A stretch of 18,782 nucleotides of DNA from Spirochaetaceae bacterium. Lineage in GTDB: Bacteria > Spirochaetota > Spirochaetia > Treponematales > Treponemataceae. Shown piece after piece: positions 12,440 to 18,782 of the stretch (the stretch's first letter is position 1; each line of letters begins with the position of its first letter). The stretch covers positions 1 through 18,782 of the forward strand of contig JAISTZ010000061.1 in the NCBI GenBank assembly GCA_031272345.1, in the 5' to 3' direction. The notes under the pieces are model-generated. The model saw only the letters and a program-made list of their open reading frames with translations. It had not been told where the DNA came from and ran no database searches. A program made the translations under genes and the position numbers.

Positions 12440-14128
12440 ATGACCGAAAGGGGAAAATTCGACCTGTTGGTTTCAGGCCTGTCCCCGGCTGAGCGGCAGG
12501 ACCTTCTCGAAAAGCTCACCGGTCAGGGAAATATCACAACCGAACCCCTTTATATTGACGAAATTTCGGAGGAACACATCCTGGGCATCCAGGAAATGTA
12601 CGCCCAGTTGCCGGGACATTCCAGGTTTTGGCTCTTTATTTTGAGTCTTTTTCAGGCGCGGCCTCCGGTGAAAATCTTCGAGGACCAGCAGATCGCCAGG
12701 ATAGGGCGGGAAATCAACAGGAGTTCCCCCCTCCTGTTCGATTACAAACAGGGGCGGCTCCTGGCGTTGTTCCATACCCAGGTTGAAAAACTCAAGAACG
12801 CTTCCCACTTCTTTTTTACCGCCCTGGACGCGGGGTTTAACCAGGACAAGGGGGCCTTCTTCGGGTTCCTGGGCTCCCTGGAGATGCCCAACGCCCACAA
12901 CGACCTCGAAGCCTGCGCGGACCCGGAGAGTCTTTCCGACTACACACCGGGGGCGTCGGAAAAGGAACTGCGCCAGGCGGCCTTAAAGAATATGGAAGAC
13001 GTTATGACGTCCCTTTCCGAGGAACTCCGGGACACCATGTACGACGACATCCGCTACCTCTATTGTCTCCAGAAACTCGTGGCCTTCCCCTTCAACCGGC
13101 TCCTCAAGTCCTTTTCCCTCTCCCCGGGCATAGGGGGATATAGCTGCTATGTCGCCATGGTGACGGGGATGCTCTCCTCCCTGAACGACATCCTCCATTC
13201 CCTCAGGGACTTTCCCCCCATGCCCCTCCTGGAGTCCCTTTTCATCTTCCTCTTGCAGGAAAAGTCCCAGGAAGGCGCCATGAACACGGACACCCTGGTG
13301 CGGATGCTCCTGCGAAATGCGGAGGAGTCCCTCCAGCTCATCAGGGAATTCAACCGGCAGGTGCCCCTCACCAAGATTCTCCGGTGCGCCGAAAGGAACA
13401 TCACCCTTTCCCCCAGGGAGGTGAGCGGCGGGGAAGACTGGCTCGTGGTATACCGGGAATACTGGAGGCGCCGGCTGGAGGACGCCTTCGCCGAGTACCG
13501 GAGGTCCCACCGCAAGCAGAAACTCGCCATGCTGTGCGGGGATGTGCTGAACGGAACCGCCATCCAGCCCATGGCAAACGTGGCCACCGAGGCCAATCCC
13601 ACGGGGATTCCCCTCAAGGGAAGTTTCTGCATCTCCTTCCTGGCGGCCTTCTATTACGGGGTCTTCATGGGTGAAATCAACAAGATTCTTGAGCCGATTT
13701 TTATTTACGGGGAATTTTACCACAAGGATAACCGCAACAAATTCATGGAGAGCTATAACGACCTGATCAAACTGGAGGACGACATCCGGGCCTTTGAAAC
13801 GAAAATTTCCCCCAACGGGATTATCGGCAGGCAGTTCATTCAGGCCATGGAGGACGTGTCGGATCCCCGGGTAAAACGGCGGAAGGTCCTGGCCGTGACC
13901 GAGGAGGCCTCCAGGGACGCCTCGTTGATTGTGGCTTCGGCCCGGCAGTCCTCCCAGACCATGGCGGGTATCCTGGAGGGGATTCTGAAATACGACACCC
14001 TCTCCAAGATCCCGAAGCTTTTGGGGCCCGAGCAGGAGTTTATGGGGCATATTGATTTTGCGGTGAAAAAATTTCAGACGGTCCTGCAAATTTTGGATGA
14101 AGGCGAAGCTCTTGAGAATGAAACCTAA
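12440..14128 (+). CDS. large cytoplasmic protein of unknown function (DUF5312-like?)
   Basis: A 562-residue protein without signal peptide. Largely helical, with a hydrophobic FWLFILSLFQ region near residue 60, a long helical middle, the segment NVATEANPTGIPLKGSFCISFL near 375-395, and a helical C-terminus (KKFQTVLQILDEGEALENET). I associate this type of protein with treponemes and tentatively with DUF5312, from memory and unverified; no catalytic motif is evident. The ATG lies 16 bases after the stop of the SPOR gene, with AGGAG (12422-12426) 13 bases upstream; upstream in-frame codons overlap the SPOR domain and were rejected. The next large gene starts 14 bp after its stop, so the three genes probably form one unit. 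Confidence 0.8.
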   Translation: MTERGKFDLLVSGLSPAERQDLLEKLTGQGNITTEPLYIDEISEEHILGIQEMYAQLPGHSRFWLFILSLFQARPPVKIFEDQQIARIGREINRSSPLLFDYKQGRLLALFHTQVEKLKNASHFFFTALDAGFNQDKGAFFGFLGSLEMPNAHNDLEACADPESLSDYTPGASEKELRQAALKNMEDVMTSLSEELRDTMYDDIRYLYCLQKLVAFPFNRLLKSFSLSPGIGGYSCYVAMVTGMLSSLNDILHSLRDFPPMPLLESLFIFLLQEKSQEGAMNTDTLVRMLLRNAEESLQLIREFNRQVPLTKILRCAERNITLSPREVSGGEDWLVVYREYWRRRLEDAFAEYRRSHRKQKLAMLCGDVLNGTAIQPMANVATEANPTGIPLKGSFCISFLAAFYYGVFMGEINKILEPIFIYGEFYHKDNRNKFMESYNDLIKLEDDIRAFETKISPNGIIGRQFIQAMEDVSDPRVKRRKVLAVTEEASRDASLIVASARQSSQTMAGILEGILKYDTLSKIPKLLGPEQEFMGHIDFAVKKFQTVLQILDEGEALENET

Positions 14129-14142
14129 TGTGAGGTAGGCGT

Positions 14143-16026
14143 ATGTCCCAAAAAACGGATTTATATTCGATGTTAGCGGCCTATGCGGGCAAGATTAACT
14201 CCGTGGTGGTGAGGGAGGAACTGTTCTTTTCGTTTTATGAGGAAAATTCCGGCAGGACCCGCCGGGGCGGCCGGTGGGACGACACCAGGAAAAGATTCCT
14301 CGCCGAGCTTGATGAGTTAAAAGCAGAGGGAAAATGCGGCGTCCTGATGAACGAGATGGGAGTCACCCTGATTTTCCTGCCCCAGGTCTTCCACGACACC
14401 CTCCTCCAGCACTACAACGCGGTGGAAATCGCGGACAGACCCTTCCCCAGCGAGGACACCCTGGGGATCAGGATACCCGAGCAGTTCTACCTCCGTCTGG
14501 ATGTGGAAACCGACCTGTCCGGCTACTTTGAAATCCCCGCCGGCGGAGAAGAACCTGCCCCCATATCCAGCCCGCTTATCAAGATTGTCTTCCCGGGGGA
14601 TTTCGGGAGCGCCATGGTGCCGGCGGAGGTATTCCCCAGGCGGTTTATCGAAATCTGCCTCGCCAAGGTGCAAATGTATCTTCAGAGCAGCGGCAACAAG
14701 GAATACGCCTACCAAAAACTCATACGCCTGTTCAAGGGCAAGGAGACCTTCCTCAGGGGCACCGTGAATGCCCTGTCCATGAAAGCCCAGGAATGTTACA
14801 GCGCCATCGCCGAAGGGGATGAGCTCACCTCGGCCTTCTGGACCCATTTCTGCGCCATGGTGATTCGGGACGCAAAGGACCGGAACGTCCGCCTGAGCGA
14901 AGACATAACCGTTGTTCAGGCGGTCTATGGGATCGACGCGATGAACTCCTGCTGCAAGGTCACCCTGGGAATACGGCGGCAGAAGGACCAGGCCTTCAAG
15001 GAACTGTGGGCACGGCTGAACGAGATGCCCTACATCTTCAGCATAGATGACATCGCCCAGTTTACCGACGGCAACGGAACGCCCCTCCTGGGCATATACA
15101 CCAGGGGGGATCTGGAGCTCTGGCTCCGCAAGCAGGTGACCGAAGCGATGGAGGACGCGCTGCCGGAACTCCTCCTTATTAACGTGGAGAAGGGCGGCCA
15201 ATACATCGTGCCCAAAAACAAGCTCCTTTTTGTGTGCGCCCGTCTCGTGGGGGAAACCCTGAACAAACTCAAGGGGGTCGTCTTTTTCCGGTGGACCGAA
15301 ATTTTCAAAAAATACGCCAGGGAAAGCGCCATGGACGACGACAGGGATTTCGAGCGGCTCCTCATCAGGCAGCTTCCCGCCGTAAACCCCCTCCTCGCGT
15401 CCATGCTGTCCGACACCAAGCTCCTCCTGGTCTATGACGAAATGGGCGCGTCCAAGGAATTCGCCTCGGCCTCGTCCATACTCTTTGACAAGCGCCGCCT
15501 CCTGCCCTACCGTACGCTCTTTCTCCTTGACCGGCGGGAACTGGTGAAGGAAGTCCGGGCGAACCTTCCCCTGCGCTACACCATCCCCATCATTTCGGCG
15601 ATCATCGCCTTCTTCATGCGCCGGTTCCACGGCAGCCGGAAGGTCCTGGAGGAAGCGGAACCGGTCCAGGAAAAGGCGAAAACCGAGAACAGGGAGGAGT
15701 CCCTCCGGAAAATGGCGGCGTCCATCGTCCCCCAGGGGGAAGACGCGGACAGTTACATGGAGAAGCTGGCGGACCGCTGGATGCCCCTGACCAACAAGGA
15801 AGCCCGGAAAAACACCCTGAACGACGTGAACAGCCTTATCCGGGACAAGCTCCGGGAGGATCTGCGGATGAAGAAGGCCGGAACCCTGGACAGGGACGAA
15901 ATCAGCGCCCTGGCCCTGGGCATTATCGAATGGAACGAGTCCCTGAGAAACGTGAGCGGCAGGACATCCCTCAAACAATACATCGAATTATACATCATAA
16001 AGCTCCTTGAAACCGCAACTAAATAG
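14143..16026 (+). CDS. large cytoplasmic protein of unknown function
   Basis: A 627-residue protein without signal peptide. It starts 14 bp after the previous gene with GAGGTAGG (14132-14139) upstream of the ATG. The protein is mixed alpha/beta. Notable stretches are VVREELFFSFYEENSGRTRR near the N-terminus, LRGTVNALSMKAQECYSAI in the middle, NVEKGGQYIVPKNKLLFVCA, and near residue 480 a hydrophobic PIISAIIAFFMRR flanked by basic residues that could dip into a membrane. The C-terminal third is helical and charged (MEKLADRWMPLTNKEARKNT, SLRNVSGRTSLKQYIELYII). I do not recognise a family. The tight pairing with the preceding unknown protein and with the SPOR gene suggests a shared process at the envelope or division site, as inference only. 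Confidence 0.8.
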   Translation: MSQKTDLYSMLAAYAGKINSVVVREELFFSFYEENSGRTRRGGRWDDTRKRFLAELDELKAEGKCGVLMNEMGVTLIFLPQVFHDTLLQHYNAVEIADRPFPSEDTLGIRIPEQFYLRLDVETDLSGYFEIPAGGEEPAPISSPLIKIVFPGDFGSAMVPAEVFPRRFIEICLAKVQMYLQSSGNKEYAYQKLIRLFKGKETFLRGTVNALSMKAQECYSAIAEGDELTSAFWTHFCAMVIRDAKDRNVRLSEDITVVQAVYGIDAMNSCCKVTLGIRRQKDQAFKELWARLNEMPYIFSIDDIAQFTDGNGTPLLGIYTRGDLELWLRKQVTEAMEDALPELLLINVEKGGQYIVPKNKLLFVCARLVGETLNKLKGVVFFRWTEIFKKYARESAMDDDRDFERLLIRQLPAVNPLLASMLSDTKLLLVYDEMGASKEFASASSILFDKRRLLPYRTLFLLDRRELVKEVRANLPLRYTIPIISAIIAFFMRRFHGSRKVLEEAEPVQEKAKTENREESLRKMAASIVPQGEDADSYMEKLADRWMPLTNKEARKNTLNDVNSLIRDKLREDLRMKKAGTLDRDEISALALGIIEWNESLRNVSGRTSLKQYIELYIIKLLETATK

Positions 16027-16052
16027 ACACGAAGGCCGGTCTCTGGTATAGT
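16024..16052 (+). promoter_or_regulatory. extended -10 promoter giving a leaderless PAP2-like mRNA
   Basis: TAGACA (16024-16029, 5 of 6 to TTGACA, overlapping the previous stop codon), 17-bp spacer, TATAGT (16047-16052) preceded by TGG, an extended -10. A start 7 bp downstream is 16059-16060, the A of the ATG. No Shine-Dalgarno precedes that ATG. Confidence 0.65.
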
Positions 16053-16059
16053 TGTCCCC

Positions 16060-16539
16060 ATGCTCGTGAATATCAAAAACCAGATTCACCAGATTTTTAT
16101 CAACCCGGTCTTTCTTTCCTGTGTAACAAGCTGGTTTTTCGCGCAGCTCGTCAAAACCCTCATAAAATTGCTCACCGGAAAGGTTTCAAGCATCAAGGAA
16201 CTGTTCAGCCTGCTCCTGTGGCGCACCGGGGGTATGCCCTCGAGCCACTCGGCCCTGGTGGTGTCCGTGGGCACCTCCATCGGCTTCCGCCACGGCTTCG
16301 ATTCGGACCTGTGCATCCTGGCCACGTGCTTCGCCCTGGTGGTGGTCAGGGACGCCCTGGGGGTCAGGCGGGCGAGCGGCACCCAGGCCAAGGCGATCAA
16401 CGACCTGGGGGAGGAGCTGGACAGAAAGGACATCCTGGACTTCAGCCCCATCAAGGTGATTCAGGGACACAAGCCCCTGGAAGTCATCATCGGGTGCTTC
16501 CTTGGATTTTTTATCAGCCTGGCCTTTGCCACGCTGTAG
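16060..16539 (+). CDS. divergent PAP2 family membrane protein
   Basis: A 159-residue integral membrane protein of the divergent PAP2 (DUF212, YuiD-like) family. The family motifs are intact: GGMPSSHSALV (about 52-62), VVVRDALGVRRASGTQAKAIN (about 96-116) and GHKPLEVIIGCFLGF (about 138-152). The SSHS and H-x-P-x-E patterns recall the phosphatase site of PAP2 enzymes, which act on phosphorylated lipids such as undecaprenyl or phosphatidate, but the divergent branch has no established substrate that I can cite. Hydrophobic segments lie at residues 17-40, 57-75, 83-100 and 141-159. The ATG at 16060 has no ribosome binding site, and a promoter predicts a leaderless transcript. The next gene starts 20 bp downstream with its own GGAGGGGG, so both may be co-transcribed. 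Confidence 0.9.
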   Translation: MLVNIKNQIHQIFINPVFLSCVTSWFFAQLVKTLIKLLTGKVSSIKELFSLLLWRTGGMPSSHSALVVSVGTSIGFRHGFDSDLCILATCFALVVVRDALGVRRASGTQAKAINDLGEELDRKDILDFSPIKVIQGHKPLEVIIGCFLGFFISLAFATL

Positions 16540-16558
16540 CGGAGCGGAGGGGGTTCGG

Positions 16559-18022
16559 ATGCGGGGAAAGATTCTGCTTGGCGCGGCCGCTGCCGCTGCC
16601 CTTGCCGCCCTGGGGACGGTGATTTTTTTTCATGCCGAGGCGCCCGCCGAAAGCGCCTGGAGGGGCTACAAGACCCTCTACGTCGACCGGGACTTTCCGG
16701 AGGAGCGGGTCCTCGCCCTCTGCGAGGGCGCGGGCGTCGGTGAGGTCGTCTCCCTGTCCGGGCAGCGGCCCCCCATCGAGTCCCCCTATCTGCCCGTAAG
16801 GGAACACCTCTCCTTCTACGCCGAGCGCCGGGCGAATTTTTTCTTCGACAAATCCTTGTCATACAAGCTGTATTACATCGACGAGCGCTACGGTTCCGCC
16901 CTTCCCGCCCTCAGGAGGGACATCCTCCGGGCCGGGGCCGGGACCTGCGGCATCAACGTCCCCAGGGCGCGGAACCGGGCCGCGTCCCTGGTGTGCGCCC
17001 TGGTGTTCCTGCTTTTTGCGGCCCTTTCCAGGGAGCGGGCGGTGATGTTCCTGGGGGGGCTCCTGCCCGCGGCCCTGGCCTTCCGCCTGGGGGAGGAGAC
17101 TCTCTCCGCGGGAGTCTGCCTGGGGCTCTGGGCGCTCTTCCTGGTGCAGCGGGCCTGGGGGGCCAGGGGCTTCTGGGGGCTCTGGGTCAAAAAGCTCCCC
17201 GTCCCGATCGCCCTGGCCCTTGCCCTGGGCCTCACTGCGGCGGGAAGTCCGGTTCACGGGGGGCTCTTCCTCCTCACCATGGCCGGCGGCGCGGGGATTC
17301 TCTATCTTTACCAGGAGATACAAGCCGGGCTCGACAGGCGCTTGTCCTTTTTGCCCCTGAGAATCCTCCCGGCGCGCGCGGTCACGGTGATGACGGGCCG
17401 GCCGGTCTTCCTCCTGGCCCTTCCGGCCGGGGGGGCCCTCATCCTCCTCTGCCTCTTCCTTTTCGGCGGCAGGGCCCAGGCGTCCGGGCCGGGGGGGCCG
17501 GCGATGCCCGCCCCGTCGTTCCTTGCCCCCGGGGAGGGATTCGGGCTCGATGCCTACGGCGACTTTATCGGGCGCGCCGGCTTCGTCCCTTCCGGGGACT
17601 TTCCCTCCCTGGCGGAGCTCCTCAGCCTCGAGTGGGAATCCCTGAGTTTCCCGAACAGGCCCCTGGGGCCCCACGGGGACCGTGAAGGGGGCCTGGCCTA
17701 CCTCTCCGCTCCCGCTCTGATTCCGGGGGGGGGGCGGTTCAGCGTTTCCGAGTACACCCAGGAACCGGGGGGCAAAATCCAGGCCGCCGTCACCGAATAT
17801 GTATTTGACGAATCTTTTATTTCCGGTATAATCTCCCGTGTTGAAAGGGTCCTTCCCCCGGCCATCGAGCGGGTCCTCATCCGGCAGGGAAGGTTCGCCC
17901 TTGTCGCGTACAGCGGGAGCGGCGGCCCCGGCGGGATGATTCCGGTGTTCGTCCTCATCGCCCAGACGGTTGTGCCGCTCATCGGCATGGCCCTGTTTCT
18001 AAAAGGGAAAAAATTTGTATGA
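16559..18022 (+). CDS. polytopic membrane protein upstream of an RnfC-like gene
   Basis: A 487-residue protein. An N-terminal hydrophobic segment (5-24) acts as signal or anchor. A domain of about 115 residues follows (with FFDKSLSYKLYYIDERYG near 94-111), then hydrophobic segments at about 142-157, 162-176, 182-197, 214-229, 234-251 and 283-303, a second large hydrophilic part (about 305-462), and a last membrane segment (464-482) ending KGKKFV. I do not recognise a family. The ATG follows GGAGGGGG (16546-16553) at a good distance; the in-frame ATG at 16502 lies inside the PAP2-like gene and was rejected. The stop overlaps the RnfC-like start by ATGA (18019-18022), so the two are translationally coupled and it may be an accessory membrane subunit. 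A G10 tract lies at codons 389-392. Confidence 0.8.
   Translation: MRGKILLGAAAAAALAALGTVIFFHAEAPAESAWRGYKTLYVDRDFPEERVLALCEGAGVGEVVSLSGQRPPIESPYLPVREHLSFYAERRANFFFDKSLSYKLYYIDERYGSALPALRRDILRAGAGTCGINVPRARNRAASLVCALVFLLFAALSRERAVMFLGGLLPAALAFRLGEETLSAGVCLGLWALFLVQRAWGARGFWGLWVKKLPVPIALALALGLTAAGSPVHGGLFLLTMAGGAGILYLYQEIQAGLDRRLSFLPLRILPARAVTVMTGRPVFLLALPAGGALILLCLFLFGGRAQASGPGGPAMPAPSFLAPGEGFGLDAYGDFIGRAGFVPSGDFPSLAELLSLEWESLSFPNRPLGPHGDREGGLAYLSAPALIPGGGRFSVSEYTQEPGGKIQAAVTEYVFDESFISGIISRVERVLPPAIERVLIRQGRFALVAYSGSGGPGGMIPVFVLIAQTVVPLIGMALFLKGKKFV
17725..17734 (+). repeat. G10 homopolymer inside the membrane protein gene
   Basis: Ten consecutive G encode part of PGGGR. Loss of one G would run into a TAA at 17829-17831, cutting off the last 64 or so residues including the final membrane segment, and would break the ATGA coupling to the RnfC-like gene. 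Confidence 0.9.
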
Positions 18023-18782
18023 CCGGCGTAATTGACAATTCCCTCATCGATACCTCGGTTTTTGCGGACTCCGTCAGCGCCTTCCTGCCCAACACAGCTT
18101 ACGTCGCCTTTTCCCAGGACGGCATGAGGCCCCTGGCGGCCTGCGTGTCCCCGGGGGACCAGGTGTCCGAGGGTGACGTGATCGCCCGGTCCAGCGGCCC
18201 CACGGTTACGGCCGTGCACACGCCGATTCCCGGCAGGGTGGAGAGCTTCACCACCTGCCTGGCCCCCAACGGCAAAAAGACCCTGGCCGCAAAGATCCGG
18301 CTCTCCGGGGTTTTTTCCTACCTGGGCAAGCCCGCCCAAAAGGAGGACCTGGGGGGGGTAAAACGGTCCAAGCTCCAGGTGATCCTTGCGGAACGGGGGG
18401 TGCTGAACACCTTCCTGCGGCCCGTTGCTTTGTCATCCCAGATCGCGGCCCTCCCGCCCAGGCGGCGCTGCATCATCGCGGTGCGCCTCTTCGACAACGA
18501 CCCAAGCCAACGGACCGATTCCTTCATCGCCGAGCGGTACGCCCCGGAAGTGGCCGAAGGGGCCGCTATCCTGGCGGGGGCCCTGAACGCCGGGGGAGTC
18601 GCCTTCCTCTTCGACAAAAAAACGAGCCCCCGAAGCCGCCGGATCTACACCGCCTTCGACTACCCCTGCGCCGGGGCTTTTTGCAGCGCCGACGCCAGAA
18701 AATACCCCGCGGGAACCATGGGGGAAATCCTTAAAACCGTGCGGGAATCCGGGGGGGGGCCGGCCTTCGCTTCCATCTCCTA
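18019..18782 (+). CDS. rnfC: RnfC-like protein, 3' end outside the window
   Basis: Partial: 254 codons with no stop before the window edge. The N-terminal part resembles RnfC, the peripheral NADH/ferredoxin-side subunit of the Rnf ion pump: a barrel-sandwich segment LAACVSPGDQVSEGDVIARS, then TPIPGRVESF, equivalent to the VKxGDxVxxGQ...SGKV region. A helix-strand region (KLQVILAERGVLNTFLRPVA; AVRLFDNDPSQRTDSFIAERYA; VAEGAAILAGALNAGG) aligns by order with the RnfC core. The glycine-rich GLGGAGFPT loop and the NGAECEP motif of canonical RnfC are not present, and the N-terminal GGIHPP motif is missing. The [4Fe-4S] cysteines would lie beyond the window. The start overlaps the upstream stop (ATGA). 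RnfD, G, E, A and B would be expected next. Function is inferred from fold resemblance. Confidence 0.68.
   Translation, partial: MTGVIDNSLIDTSVFADSVSAFLPNTAYVAFSQDGMRPLAACVSPGDQVSEGDVIARSSGPTVTAVHTPIPGRVESFTTCLAPNGKKTLAAKIRLSGVFSYLGKPAQKEDLGGVKRSKLQVILAERGVLNTFLRPVALSSQIAALPPRRRCIIAVRLFDNDPSQRTDSFIAERYAPEVAEGAAILAGALNAGGVAFLFDKKTSPRSRRIYTAFDYPCAGAFCSADARKYPAGTMGEILKTVRESGGGPAFASIS

Noticed and set aside
12983..14089. 368-codon open frame on the minus strand
   Set aside because: Antisense shadow of the 562-codon gene, with no promoter or ribosome binding site.
14317..15978. 553-codon open frame on the minus strand
   Set aside because: Antisense shadow of the 627-codon plus-strand gene, which has a ribosome binding site and operon context; the minus frame has neither.

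Overview
The window is GC-rich, compact bacterial DNA that looks like a spirochaete of the Treponema lineage. This rests on the mix of genes: a CMP-kinase-like protein with the GKSGCGNTT P-loop, relaxed lipoprotein signal peptides, secreted proteins with beta-barrel-like C-termini, two large cytoplasmic proteins of a type I associate only with treponemes, and an RnfC-like gene at the right end. The assignment is an inference from family content. Nothing points to a phage, plasmid or insertion sequence.

Layout, left to right. At 1-201 is the end of a small unrecognised gene, followed by a hairpin. A consensus promoter (244-272) then drives a two-gene unit: a nucleotide-kinase gene and a MutY-like DNA glycosylase that overlap by ATGA. 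A second consensus promoter (1641-1669) precedes tRNA-Gln(CUG) and tRNA-Glu(CUC). Next come a secreted NlpC/P60 peptidase fused to a barrel-like domain and an overlapping lipoprotein gene, facing a DUF975 membrane-protein gene on the minus strand. The divergent spacer at 4731-4867 holds a perfect 11-bp inverted repeat and a consensus promoter. That promoter serves a 56-codon, AT-rich small membrane protein gene, with tex starting directly after its stop codon.

From 7411 a promoter drives an envelope cluster: two tandem paralogous secreted proteins (periplasmic domain plus barrel-like half) and a small lipoprotein, closed by a strong terminator at 10272-10304. The next unit starts with a 674-residue exported protein that joins a degenerate RlpA-like domain to a SPOR domain through long Pro/Ala and YGQQP repeats. 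Two large cytoplasmic proteins of unknown function follow in the same direction. A divergent-PAP2 membrane protein gene then has a promoter placed for a leaderless mRNA. A multi-spanning membrane protein follows, overlapping by ATGA the start of an RnfC-like gene that runs off the window.

Overall the window is mostly cell-envelope biology (peptidoglycan, lipoproteins, outer-membrane-type proteins and a possible ion-pump operon) interleaved with housekeeping nucleic-acid functions. Points that stand out are: several enzyme families with a substituted signature residue (P-loop Lys to Asn, MutY Asp to Glu, RlpA Asp to Asn, RnfC glycine-rich loop missing), three genes without a Shine-Dalgarno whose -10-like boxes sit almost on the start codon, two G10 homopolymers inside envelope genes, and the AT-rich small gene upstream of tex.
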